In this document: in pieces, positions 34,399-44,817 of the stretch
Position numbering within the stretch: the first letter of the stretch is position 1
Layout of the letters: each line of letters opens with the position of its first letter
NCBI GenBank assembly: GCA_963855995.1
Contig: OY979724.1
Coordinates: 1,124,858-1,188,857 of the forward strand
Source: Muricea muricata
Lineage: Eukaryota; Cnidaria; Anthozoa; Malacalcyonacea; Plexauridae
DNA length: 64,000 nt
Direction: 5' to 3'
The notes under the pieces: model-generated
Seen by the model: only the letters and a program-made list of their open reading frames with translations
The model's database searches: none
Told to the model about the DNA's origin: nothing
Translations under genes and position numbers: made by a program

Positions 34399-34646
34399 GC
34401 TGATCTGACCGTGAGTAAAAGGCCTGGAACTAGCTACCAAATAGAAATCTATTTCGTTGTTGTTAATCAGTTATATCTTTTGTTTTCCTTTGTGAAACTT
34501 GTTGAAACTTAGTGGCTGTCTTTAATAAAGAAAATTATAAGTCTAGCAGAAATTTAAAAACAAAGTAAATTATATTTCATGACAAATTTGATCATTTGGA
34601 TCGATTTCTATTTGACAACTAGTGCCAGTACTTTTCCGTGTTTTCA
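34399..34646 (+). repeat. Intron-like repeat IL, copy 1
   Basis: It begins GCTGATCTGACCGTGAGTAA and ends GCCAGTACTTTTCCGTG followed by TTTTCAC. The interior includes TTATATCTTTTGTTTTCCTT and TTAATAAAGAAAATT. Weak inverted ends are visible (AAAAGGCCTGGAACTAG against CTAGTGCCAGTACTTTT). In this copy the final AG is mutated to AC. Confidence 0.75.
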
Positions 34647-34761
34647 CATTAGCTAGAATAATTAAATAAAGCGCGATCCCACTAGTGACGTAACATGCAC
34701 ATCCTACAAAATCCAAGATGGCCGACAACTGGTGTGTTTTAGCCGAACTTCATTTTAAGAA

Positions 34762-34965
34762 TCAAGCTAGATATAAAAAAGGGTAAACATGCTTTGTTAG
34801 TTCTTTCAAACGTTCTTCCAAATCACCAAAGATTTTTTTGTTGCCATAACCCTTTGAATTTTTTATAAAAACCTTTAAAGCAATTGTAATATCAGTTGTT
34901 AAATGTTTCGTAGCATGCTTAGTTTCTGAAACATTGAGGGGGAAATTACCCCAGCCGTCCGCCAT
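34762..34965 (-). CDS. Unrecognised 67-codon open frame
   Basis: It starts in a good initiation context (acaagATGGCGGACGG). The product is about 67 residues, hydrophilic and lysine-rich, with an uncharged start MADGWGNFPLNVSE and no membrane segment. I recognise no family. It sits in the first intron of receptor A on the same strand and has no obvious partner exon. It could be a small gene, a transposon fragment or chance. Confidence 0.2.
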   Translation of the reverse strand: MADGWGNFPLNVSETKHATKHLTTDITIALKVFIKNSKGYGNKKIFGDLEERLKELTKHVYPFLYLA

Positions 34966-35204
34966 CTTGTTTTATAATTAGGTCTATTTTAATGACGTCG
35001 CAACGGGGGTAAAATTTACAGTCAATTAGTTACATCTCCATGAAATTTTGACTTCGCAACTTACGTATACGAAGCATATACATATAGCTACATACAGAAG
35101 CATATACATACAAATCGAAATGGATTTTAACATAAATTATCGTCGAATTCAGGTCACTTTTCACTGCAATATTGCGAACTTCGTTGATGTGCGAAGTTCG
35201 TAAG

Positions 35205-35365
35205 TTCGTTGCGAAGTTCAAAAATTCATTTCAGAATTCGCGAGCCGGTGTGTAAACTAAGCATTTGATTGGCTTCTTTGAGTTCAGGGACCAATCACAG
35301 CCTTTGTTCACAAACCGGCTTGCGAATTCTGAAACGAATTTTCGAACTTCGCAACGAAGTTGGGA
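35205..35365. mobile_element. Foldback hairpin element
   Basis: GTTGCGAAGTTCAAAAATTC, ATTTCAGAATTCGCGAGCCG at the left are complementary to CGGCTTGCGAATTCTGAAAC, GAATTTTCGAACTTCGCAAC at the right. The loop includes GATTGGCTTCTTTGAG. No coding is present. Confidence 0.7.
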
Positions 35366-37087
35366 ACATTATGGACTTACTTCGCAACAGAGGAGCGAAC
35401 AAAACTATCAGACCAAAATGCCACAGGAGAGCCATTACTCTTTAGTAATTCGGTCGAAATACGCGAAGCATTTGATTCTGATGAACTTATAATCACAATT
35501 CTGTCTCATCGTTGTGTTATATGGGATTTCAGCGACCATATACGTGCAGTGTCACATCTAGAGAGGATTAGACGAAAAGTCAAATTAAACTGTCAGTAGA
35601 ATGTTTGAAATCAAGCCCAGCTCAACGAGAGTTCTCGAGAGCTGGTGGGGGGCACAATGAAAGCTAACAGAATAAGTGTTTTGTCTATGTTTTTATTGCA
35701 ATCAAATACATCAATGTGTTGGAAAAGTTGAGAGCGAGGGCCTTTATTGCACGTTGGTATCAGTACTACCAACTTCCCGACGACAGATCTTTTCTCAACG
35801 AACTTCCTTTGTATTTCTGCGGTATTAACCGATCTAGTGATGTCACTTACGTCTCATTAGTAATCTCTACATGGTTTGTAGATTGTAATAATCACAACCA
35901 GGTAGCAGGTGCCGAATTCGAAGAACGGCAGCTGTCAGTGCTCTTCATTATAAAGCATTTGTCATTTGTCATGAATTATGCACGTTTTCGACTCAAATCT
36001 ATTATTGGTAAGATCCCAAGACAAAATACAAGAGCAACGCAAAGCCTGGAAGGAGACATTACGCGTGCAATATAAACGACAAGAGAACGTAAGAAAGTTG
36101 AGAAAATTCTTGCACGTCGACAAAAGAGTTTGAACAAAAGGAGGATGTGAATACAAGAAATTTTCAAGTAACGCTACGGTACAAGTGACTCGTTTGTTTG
36201 CGAAATATCAGGCATTTACGTTTGAAGACAGGCCATCAAATTACGAACAATAAGTGGCTGCTTCACAAGTTGTGTTTCTGTATTCGTCGTATTGGAAGAC
36301 AGAGATACATGGATAGCCAAACACGCTAGCTTTGTTACGCGTGTTCAGAGATTTTGGAGCGAAGGTAGGCAAAGAGGTCAACCCTTTATCCAGGTTGCTT
36401 CCTTTTACACCACGACGGGATGACGACGGCAAATCTCGCAACGGCAAAATGTTTGTTTTAACATAGTGGCCCAGAAATCGGTGGTTTTTAACCTTAAATT
36501 GAATCTTGTATTTCTTGTACATGATATTCCTTTTACAGCTGTCAAAATCTCGCGGAATTGTTTTTTTCTCGTGCGATAGTCGGTCAGTCTCGCGCGACGT
36601 TCGTGTGGTATTATCGGTTTAAAGTAAAATATATATTAAACAATTATTGAATGAAGTCGAGCAGATAACGCAAACCTCTGCCTTAATAATTCCTCATATC
36701 CTGCAAGAACCGAATTCAATAATTGTTTTATTATTTTTTGAAAATATTTTAAACTTAGTTTAAACGTTTGCTTTGTAAGTAAGAAGACACAAGCTGCTAA
36801 TAATGGAACAGCATGAAATTGTTCGGAAACTTTAATAAGCCAATCAGACTACGAAAACTCTTCTACGAAATTCTTAAAACAATTGTCAGATTACAAGGTC
36901 ACTCAATATACGACGAAATGAGTCATGTCATATATTTGTTTTCAATATACGATGAAATGACTCATAACGTCGTATATTAATTTTCAACCCCAAATTTGGG
37001 CAACTACCAAGCGGATATGACGATTTTACCTTTAGCTCTCAACCAATCAAAACTCCTCAAATATTTTCAATAAATAATAATATGAAA

Positions 37088-37442
37088 TATTTAACAAATA
37101 GATTTCATTTTTGCGTGCGTCTGTACTGTAATAGATCACAGATGACGTCATAGCGTGTGAAGAACAAAAAAGTACGCACGAGACGCAGTCGAGTGCGTGA
37201 CTTTTTGTTCTTCACACGCTATGGCGTCATCTGTGATCTATTACAGTGCAGAAGCACAAAAAAATGAAATCTATTTGTTGTATATTATAATAAAGTTGAC
37301 AAAAATCATGCGAAGATCGACCCGCGAAATAAATTAGCTAAATTAGATCACGCCATCAGCTGACGTCATCCGTGCGTGTGTACTTTAATAACACACAGCT
37401 CGCGACCAATGAAAATGCAGAATGAACACGTATTATTATATA
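37088..37442. mobile_element. CRE-containing MITE, copy 1
   Basis: The element runs from TATTTAACAAATAGATTTCA to ACACGTATTATTATATA and is matched nearly base for base by 54207-54561. An inner inverted pair (TAATAGATCACAGATGACGTCA, with TGACGTCATCTGTGATCTATTA in the other copy) surrounds GAACAAAAAAGT. Two TGACGTCA cyclic-AMP-response-element-like sites occur (about 37142 and 37365). It is non-coding. Confidence 0.85.
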
Positions 37443-38379
37443 AATATTAATATATATATTAAACCTATATATTTAATATATATATATTAAATACTGCACG
37501 ACTTCATCACGGTTAAAAACCATTGATTTCTGGGCCGCCTATTGTTTTAAGACGAAATTTACGCGGGTAAATTGCTTCAATAAAACCATATCCGTGCTAA
37601 AACTGGCGTTTCGATAAGTATATTTTCGTTGAGTACTAGTTCTAAAAACCGTTTTCCACTTCGAGTGTATCACAGCCAAACGTAGCGTAATTCATCGTTT
37701 CGTCAAGCCCAACTAATGGATATGGACACAATAGAATATGCCACGTCTCGCTATAAAATATTGTTGATTCAGAAGAATAGCTTAAATCTTGGAAATACGG
37801 CGCGACATTTGCGGAATCAATGCCGCCATTAATTCTCACCAATGCCGATTGGACAAATAAAATTCACATAAACAAAAAGATCTTGTACTCATTCAACTCG
37901 TACTAGTTCGATTCCTCTAAAAATAGTTTTTAATCCTGAAGTGAAGAACACCTTTGAATCAACTTGAAATGTCCCCCCCCCCTTGCCCCGTAACCCCTTC
38001 GTGTGTCCGGCAAAAAGACGCTACTTGGACGAAGTCTAGGCGAATTATCGTCAAGTGAGGAACGAAATAGACATAGTTCGTCTAGACAAAGCATATTTTC
38101 TGCTCAAATAACAAACTGTTTGCCTCAGATCCCTTCAGACACACAGACCTACAAAATTATATACAGAACTTGTCTGGAAGATAATCTTTAAGAAATTCTG
38201 ACTGTACATTGGCAAAACAACATAAAAGGATTATTAAAAAATCCACCAAGTGTGGTAATATCCGCGAGTATTAAGGGATTTTCTGCGAAGGCTTAATCTA
38301 TTAATAAATCTTAAATCTGGCCATGGCTATAGGATAAAATACCGTTCAGGTTTTCAAGAAATACACTTGTAAATGGTTT

Positions 38380-39050
38380 TCATAGAGGTCAAGTAAGGAT
38401 TGTCTCTTATATTGACCCAGTTCTAAACTAACTTTATTTATTTTTTATACTGGATCAGCTCTAAACTGATCCAGTGTTACCACAGGAGGAAACCTAAACT
38501 AAACTACTTTTTTTATACTGGATAGCTCTATCAGTTCTAAACTGTTCTTCCTAGAGGTTCAGTAAGGATCATCTCTTATTGATCCAGTGTTACTACAGGA
38601 AGAAACCTAAACTAAACTAACTTTATTTTATACTGGATAGCTCTATCAGTTCTAAACTGTTCTTCCTAGAGGTCCAGTAAGGATCATCTCTTATTGATCC
38701 AGTGTTACCACAGGAGGAAACCTAAACTAAATTAACTTTATTTATACTGGCTCTATTAGTTTTAAATTGCTCTTCCTACATGTTCAGCAAGGATAATCTC
38801 TTCTTGATCCAGTGTCACTACAGGGGAAAACCTAAACTAAACTATAACTTTATTTATACTGGGTACTTGTATCAGTTATAAACTGTTCTTCCTAGAGGTA
38901 GATTAAGGATCATCTCTATTTAATTGACCCACTGTTACCACAGAAGGAATCTGAAACTAAACTAACTGTATTTATACTGGATAGCTAGATTAGTTTCAAA
39001 CTGTTTTTTCTACAGATCCAGATTGTCTTTTATTGAACTAAAACAAGAGG
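38380..39050. repeat. ~115-bp minisatellite, locus 3 (about 6 units)
   Basis: This is the longest array of the family in the window. Units near 38510-38720 are closest to the consensus, and outer units are decayed. It lies in the presumed first intron of receptor A. Confidence 0.92.
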
Positions 39051-40999
39051 TGTAATTACTGATTCCACAATTAAACACTAATGCTATGACTACAAGTGTA
39101 CTAATTATTTCTGGACAGTGTCTCAAATAAGCGTTACACTTAGCCCACTTCCTACATGAAGCATATTGCCCAGCCATAAACCATGTTTCATGTTTCATAA
39201 TGTTCCCTGAACACAAGTGTGGAACACATGATGTTCATTCAAGCACTAACAAGAATGGAGTTTGGTAAATTTTATAACAAACCAAAATATTATGCATCAT
39301 AGACCACAATTATACAGCATGCACAAGCCAAAAGCCATTATGGGTAAGTAATAGGTAAACATTTGCAAAAACCACTCCATAAAGAATGCCAAATTATCAC
39401 AGTAATTACAAAATGTGGTCTGTATTTTAAAAAATTAAATAAATATAGGCACGCCTCCAACACATATGTTTAAATGAAGAACAAAAGATAGGTGCTTTAT
39501 TTGTTGATAAAATTTGCCCAAATTCAGCTGACACACACTTTTTAAAATTATTAATTTTGTTATGTAAGATGTAAAACAAAGTAAGTGTTAGCTATATAAG
39601 GACCAAAAAATATCTAAATTTGCAATGCATTCAACTATTTTTAGTTAGCAGTTGCATAAACTGGAATCACCCATTTCTGAATTCTAGTCTTGTGCGAACA
39701 GTATCTGGAGAAGACCCTTGTTTCACATGGAAAAACGACACATAGTTGCATAGTTGCAATGAATTACATACACAAATTGTTTTATTTCCTGTGAAAACAA
39801 CTTTGCTTCTCTTGAAGTTTTTTAAGAGTAGATTTCTCGAGAAGAAAATGGCACCCAATACGAAATGTTTGTGCTAATAAAGCCTCAAGCAACAAATATA
39901 CACTTCCAAGTTAAATGTTTAAACGTTGTCCTGCTGAAAGGATGGAGTATTAACTATAAAATTTAAACACTTTATGCTTTTAGAACTCAACATGTGCCTG
40001 ATATAAATTAGCAACACGATGGCAGAGTAACATTATCTGGCATAAGACAGATTTGCGATAAAAATAATAAAATATACTACATCAATACATATTACAATTT
40101 AATAAATTAGGACGTCTTTTTCGAGATATAGTGTGACATAATACGCGCAACATCGGAGTCTGTTCTCAATTAATACACCTTACGGCACTATTTGGCAAAA
40201 CAGACAGTCAAACGAATCGAACCGCGAGATTCGAGTGTTTGCAAAAAAAATACACCACACTGTCACCATTGTGCGATTAAATACAAATTTAAATATTTAT
40301 TCCAAACTTTTATCGTGTCTTGGACGAAAGGCAAGAAATTAAACAAGACTGGTGCATATTATATTCAAAAATTTATACTCGAAATTGGAACTTGGGTAAA
40401 AATATTGCAACACGAGTTTAATTAAACCCATGTGGCGCCTATCGCGAGCAATCGATTCGACATCAACGCGAAATAATAAATTGTTTCATTTTTTTCCAAA
40501 TTAAAATGTCGGGTGGCAAATTGACGAGGGGAAGATCTCTTATCGAAATGAGACAGACTTTACAGGTTTCTAGAAAGAAGAAAGCCATGTGCAAATTGAG
40601 CAGACGTTTTTTTATTTATTGTTGAGATTAAAAGCTAAACAATTGGTTGTGTTTATTGCCTGCTAAAAGGCAAAGTAGCCGGCACGCATAATACAGACGG
40701 GGCACGAAAACAGTGAACTATTTAGGGAATTTTATACACTCTGATACGAAAAGGATGGCATTCTAATAAAAGGAAATGAGCTTGAAAAGCGAACATTGTG
40801 TACTTTGCCAATTTAAGTGATTCAACCGGAATTTTTAATAATATTAATAGCATATAAGTATGTCTCGGCTCTGTGACCTATACGCCGGTTAATACCGGCA
40901 ATATTTCTCGATATTCAACCGGGATTTTCTTAAAAGAACCCATGACAAATACCTTTTCAAACAAAACGTGATTTAGAAATCCTGCCAAAAATGTCGCCA

Positions 41000-41850
41000 C
41001 GGGGGTTTAAGAATATCATGCAACCACATAAAACCGTACATAATTTGTGGCAAGTTTGTTTGCTCGCATCCCAACCACATCGTCACATATTTACAATCGC
41101 TCATTTCTCACTTTCTAACGAGAAATTCTCGCTGAAGTCTATAGATGGCGATGCGTGCTTACTCTGGGCCCGTCTTCGGCATAAAACGACACTTTCAAGA
41201 GCTACATATAAACGGACTCAAAACATGTTCTCTACACCCCGCTACAAGTAGCATTTGGCAAAATAAAACACAACGCAGCACTTAGGGCAAAAATATTGCG
41301 TTGTTTATTTCGCCAATTGCAACATACAAATGTTCTAATCGGTCGGGATATTTTGATGCTTTTTTCAGCCGTTAATCGGGAAGATAAATGCGTTTATCAG
41401 AGGGCGAAAAGAACTACAAATTGCAACTAATGAGTTACCCTGCAAGACAGAAGATTCCAAACACATAATTACAACTACAAGATTTCGTGCTCGTTAATTT
41501 CGCTTTTTAAACAATCGTCAAAAAAGTTACGAACCCACGGGCGATGTTCGAATAATACAGAGCGTCTAACGGGCTGATATACTTGAAAAGGAAAGAGAAA
41601 CGGAGCACAAGTTACATACCTTTTACATACAACAACAAACACAGGCGGGCAAAAAATCGCGAGCGATATCAACACCAGTGAAAAGCACCGCAAATTCGCC
41701 GTACGAATCACGCGATGTCTCTCGTGTTCGTAAACTAAGCAGTTAGCCAAACGAGGCGACAGATGAACCAGAAATCTGCCAACAAAATCCTTAAAACATC
41801 TGCTATTCGCTTTCAAAAAACCCAAGACTTTATATCCGAAGAAACCTATT
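41000..41850 (-). promoter_or_regulatory. Candidate promoter and 5' UTR exon of receptor A
   Basis: This block is homologous to 53150-53715 upstream of gene B. Shared segments include AAAACGAC-TTTCAAGAGC, GAAATTCTCGCT/GAAATGCTCGCT and the exon end before a conserved donor (AAAAG|gtatgt at 41620 here; AGAG|gtacgt at 53553 in B). A TATA-like GATATAAAG lies at 41828-41836 on the minus strand, at roughly the place of TATATA in B. I infer a non-coding first exon of about 41620-41800. The open frame 41475-41876 crosses the donor and is not taken as coding. Confidence 0.45.
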
Positions 41851-42639
41851 TCAAGCGGCGAGAAATACAATACCATTTAACTTCCACTTGACATAACATA
41901 ATTTTGTTATTTAGATTTTCCTTATTTTTTAAAATTGATATAACTATATTTAACAACGAAAACATTCGATAATTTAGGAAAAGAACTACACAAAACATAC
42001 TTCAGAGAAAAAGGAAAAATCTTGAAAATCTGAGATATTGATTGACAAGTAAAGGCAGATTTAAACGATCATAAACCGGCAGAATTTGAAAATGTCATCA
42101 ACCACGATTATATCGAAATATAATCATTTGAATTCGCGTAAAATTCTACTAGACTATACGTTGGGTTTTAGATCGTGTTCTTTTGTTCAGACAATATTTT
42201 GTACAGTACAAAAATTCTGTGCTTCGGTTCAATTGTCTATGAAATGTATCCGTGTGAAGTGGAAACAAGGAATGGAAAAAAATGCGCAGTCATGCGCGAG
42301 ACACACGCGTGGGAAGATATTCACTTGTTTATATATTTCACATATTCACAAAATCACGCCGCCCGTACCCCCCCCCCCCCTCCAATATTTCTGCACAGCC
42401 CATTTCAATATTGACAACCTTCAAGATTAAAAATAAGCGAAGCTACAGTCAAACATACCGGTTATTGTACAGAACCATTTGATTAATTCAAGCTGCTGTC
42501 GTCGCTGTTCGGCATTTGTGGCCGGATGTCATTAACTAGACATATTTCGCGATTATATTCTGTATAAAAAACAAATCTTTTATAGTAACTTAATATCAAA
42601 ACGTATTATATTTCTTCCTTCCAAGTGCTGTAATCCGGA

Positions 42640-43060
42640 ACACGCTGAAAAAAGATATCTCAAACTAGGCGGTCTAGTGTGGGTAGTATTTTACAACAAG
42701 CTGTCGTGGTTTGTAATTGTGTCTGAATTGCCTGAAAAAGATATCTCAAACGTGGTGGTCCAGTGTTGGTAGTATTCTACAATAAACTGTCATGGTTTGT
42801 GTCTGAACTGCCTGAAAAAAATATATATTGAACTAACGTTTCCAGTGTAAGTAGTACAGTAACTAAGGGCCAGTGTAGATAGAATTCTGCATAAAGCTGT
42901 CGTCGTGGTTTGTCTGGAATACCTAAAAATGATATCGCAAAAGTGGAAACCTGGTTTGTCTCGGCAATAAAGACATTTCAGAGGTTGAGGTCAAGCACTG
43001 ACTATACGAATAGTGTTCTACAATGGGCTGTGGCGATTCGTGTCTGCGTTACCAGGAAAA
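42640..43060. repeat. ~75-80-bp tandem repeat, about 5 units
   Basis: Units contain CTGAAAAAGATATCTCAAAC, then GTCCAGTGT-GGTAGTATTCTACA and AAGCTGTCGTGGTTTGTGTC. Copies degenerate toward 43060. It lies between the two receptor genes and is non-coding. Confidence 0.8.
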
Positions 43061-43257
43061 AAGCGCATCACACGTGACGTTGCGTGGGCGCGTGTTCATT
43101 TCCACCGAGTATCCATGGCCTGTATCAAGTATCCTAAAAGTTGACAATTCTAAAGAGAGAACAGTTTTTGAATGACCTAATTAACGCCCCCCGTGCGCTC
43201 TTAAATGGGCGGCTGATTATCAGCTCTGTTCGTTGAGATAAGTCGTTTCAAGCAGAC

Positions 43258-43476
43258 GTGTTCAGGCTGTTCCAGCCTAGTACCTACAGCCGGCGATATC
43301 GGACTGCCCCACCACAACTTGGCAATGTTGATGAAAGCAAGATTGAATCATGTTTTGCTGTCCACATCGTTCATAGTTCAGCATTTTTCAGGCTCGACAA
43401 TATTGCCAACGATGTTACTCTAGCCACACCGGAGAGGCTACAAAATATACCTGACCACGGACCAGCTGATCTGACC
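43258..43476 (+). other. Exon-like open segment, unrecognised
   Basis: From a possible acceptor (tcaagcag at 43249-43256) to the gtgagt at 43477 the plus strand is open: MFRLFQPSTYSRRYRTAPPQ, then a serine/alanine/aspartate-containing stretch ending GPADLT. I recognise no domain. It ends exactly where intron-like repeat IL copy 2 begins. It could be a transposon-captured exon or a chance open frame. Confidence 0.2.
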
Positions 43477-43720
43477 GTGAGTAAAAGGCCTGAAACTAGC
43501 TACCGAATAAAAATCCATTTTGCTGTTTTTTAACACTTATATCTTTTATTTTCCTTTATGCAACCTGTTGAAACTTTGTAATCATGTTCAGTAAAGACAA
43601 TTGTAAATCTATCAGAAATTTGGAACCGAAGTAAATTATACTTAATGAGAAATTTGCAAGTTTGGCTGAAAAATGGATTTCTATTTCACAGCTAGTGCCA
43701 GTACTTTTCCGTGTTTTCAG
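43465..43720 (+). repeat. Intron-like repeat IL, copy 2
   Basis: It runs from GCTGATCTGACC|GTGAGTAA to CCGTGTTTTCAG and is homologous to 34399-34646 and 54594-54853. This copy has intact GTGAGT and TTTTCAG ends. It is directly followed by a tRNA-like sequence. Confidence 0.8.
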
Positions 43721-43741
43721 ACACCTCATTGAGTCACCTAG

Positions 43742-43797
43742 GCGGGAATAGAGTCCTACGAGCCCGATACTCTGCCGACCGAGCTACGCGACCAGGT
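43742..43797 (-). repeat. tRNA-like SINE head
   Basis: On the minus strand, GGTCGCGTAGCTCGGTCGGC followed by AGAGTATCGGGCTCGTAG resembles a tRNA from the 5' end through the anticodon loop, with an A-box-like TAGCTCGGTCGG. The T-arm region (GGACTCTATTCCCGCC) is shortened and the anticodon stem does not close. This is therefore a tRNA-derived SINE or pseudogene, not a functional tRNA. Confidence 0.4.
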
Positions 43798-43836
43798 CGA
43801 TATCAGAGCATGTGATACTTCAAAGTCCAGTTCCTC

Positions 43837-44696
43837 TGACACTAATGTAACAAATATTTTTCAATATTGTTGACAAACATGCATGGATAGCAAATTAAAG
43901 TTGAAAACAATATCTTCCAGATTTGTAACTCGGAACGAAGTAGTATAAGTAGCAGACCTTGTGTGCAAACGTTGAAAGATCCTGACGTGCAATTAAATGC
44001 AATTTCCAATGAAACGACCCCCCGACACAACAGGTATAGCCGAATTTGGCAGTTTTGGCAAAACAGCCAACTGTGAGGACCCGAGAAAGCCAAAGTAGGG
44101 ATCTATCTTCGATTGATTTAAACATCCATGTTTATTAAAAACGTTAAATGCTCCTCTAAACTGACAATATTTGAAAGGGCTACGTACAGTAAAATTACGC
44201 GTTATTTTAAAGCTATGTACATCCATGGGTTGACTCAAAATTCATGGAAAATTTATTTGCATGAATCTTGCTTCGATCGATTGCAGTTTTAAGAGAAAGG
44301 GGGGGGGGGGGGTATTGAAACACACAAACTCAAATAGTAGCTTACACCAGCTTTGAAGAACTGGCCAACCATGTCGTTTCCGAGCGCTCTTCGCATGAAG
44401 ATTCCCATTAGTGTTTGTCCAGAAACGTGAATACTAAATCTGCTATTTACATAAATTTGTTAATTGAACTGTGTTTAATTAGTTTGGTCTTTAAAATGAA
44501 AAATTTATGAAGTCCAAAAGACATCATATTTATGTTACAACGACATATAATTACATGTACATCATATCGCTCAAAATTGTCCTTCGTATTGTAATAGCAA
44601 TTAAACCTTTTACCCTATTAACACTAATTTATATACCCTCCACGGTATCTAAGCTATCCTAATGCATGCATCGTTTTCACATTTACAATTAGCGAA
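43837..44696. other. Region between the 3' end of gene B and the IL repeat; no gene
   Basis: Overlapping minus-strand open frames at 43842-44238 share no recognised domain. A G-homopolymer of about 12 bases lies at 44300-44312. An AATAAA-type polyadenylation signal for gene B could lie in its A+T-rich part, but no single site stands out. Confidence 0.4.
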
Positions 44697-44817
44697 TCAA
44701 ACATCAAGCGACATCTGACTAGCTGGAGTTGAACAAAACTGATCATAATCCTCATTTTTATGTTTCTTCCGCGGTGTCCGACGTATAGAGACCAACTTGT
44801 CTAGAATATTTGTGTTC
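44697..44817 (-). other. Tail exon of receptor B, remnant of the dimerisation exon
   Basis: The exon opens G-AAC-ACA-AAT-ATT-CTA-GAC, read as NTNILDKL. Receptor A's exon at 22096-22236 opens G-AAG-ACA-AAT-ATC-CTT-GAC, read as KTNILDNM, with the same phase. Similarity fades after about eight codons. Both exons are preceded, about 50-75 bases upstream, by the same ~115-bp minisatellite. The membrane exon also ends in phase 2, so the new junction is in frame. The exon then reads SIRRTPRKKHKNEDYDQF and stops at TGA (44697-44699). Confidence 0.8.

Larger units (their letters stand above)
33820..41619. other. Presumed first intron(s) of receptor A; signal-peptide exon not found
   Basis: By analogy with gene B, a ~70-bp exon with the start codon and signal peptide should lie here, but I could not identify one. 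The region holds a foldback hairpin (35205-35365), an intron-like repeat (34399-34646), a CRE-containing MITE (37088-37442), the longest minisatellite array (38380-39050) and AT microsatellite near 37435-37500. Open frames at 35716-36075 (plus) and 36241-36522 and 37642-37842 (minus) are unrecognised and unsupported. Confidence 0.45.

Noticed and set aside
35716-36075. 119-codon plus-strand open frame
   Set aside because: No recognised domain, no splice partners, lies antisense in the presumed first intron of receptor A.
38380-39050. Possible CRISPR-like array (regular ~115-bp period)
   Set aside because: Whole units are repeated with no unique spacers, and the surrounding genes are animal. 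It is a minisatellite.
41475-41876. 133-codon minus-strand open frame with a hydrophobic stretch like a signal peptide (upstream of receptor A)
   Set aside because: It crosses the conserved donor at 41620. Read up to that donor, the phase is 2, not the phase 1 needed by exon 33500-33819. In the phase-compatible frame there is a stop and no ATG. The homologous block of gene B keeps the donor but not this reading frame.
43742-43797. Functional tRNA gene
   Set aside because: The T-arm is shortened and the anticodon stem does not pair. Only a tRNA-like head remains.
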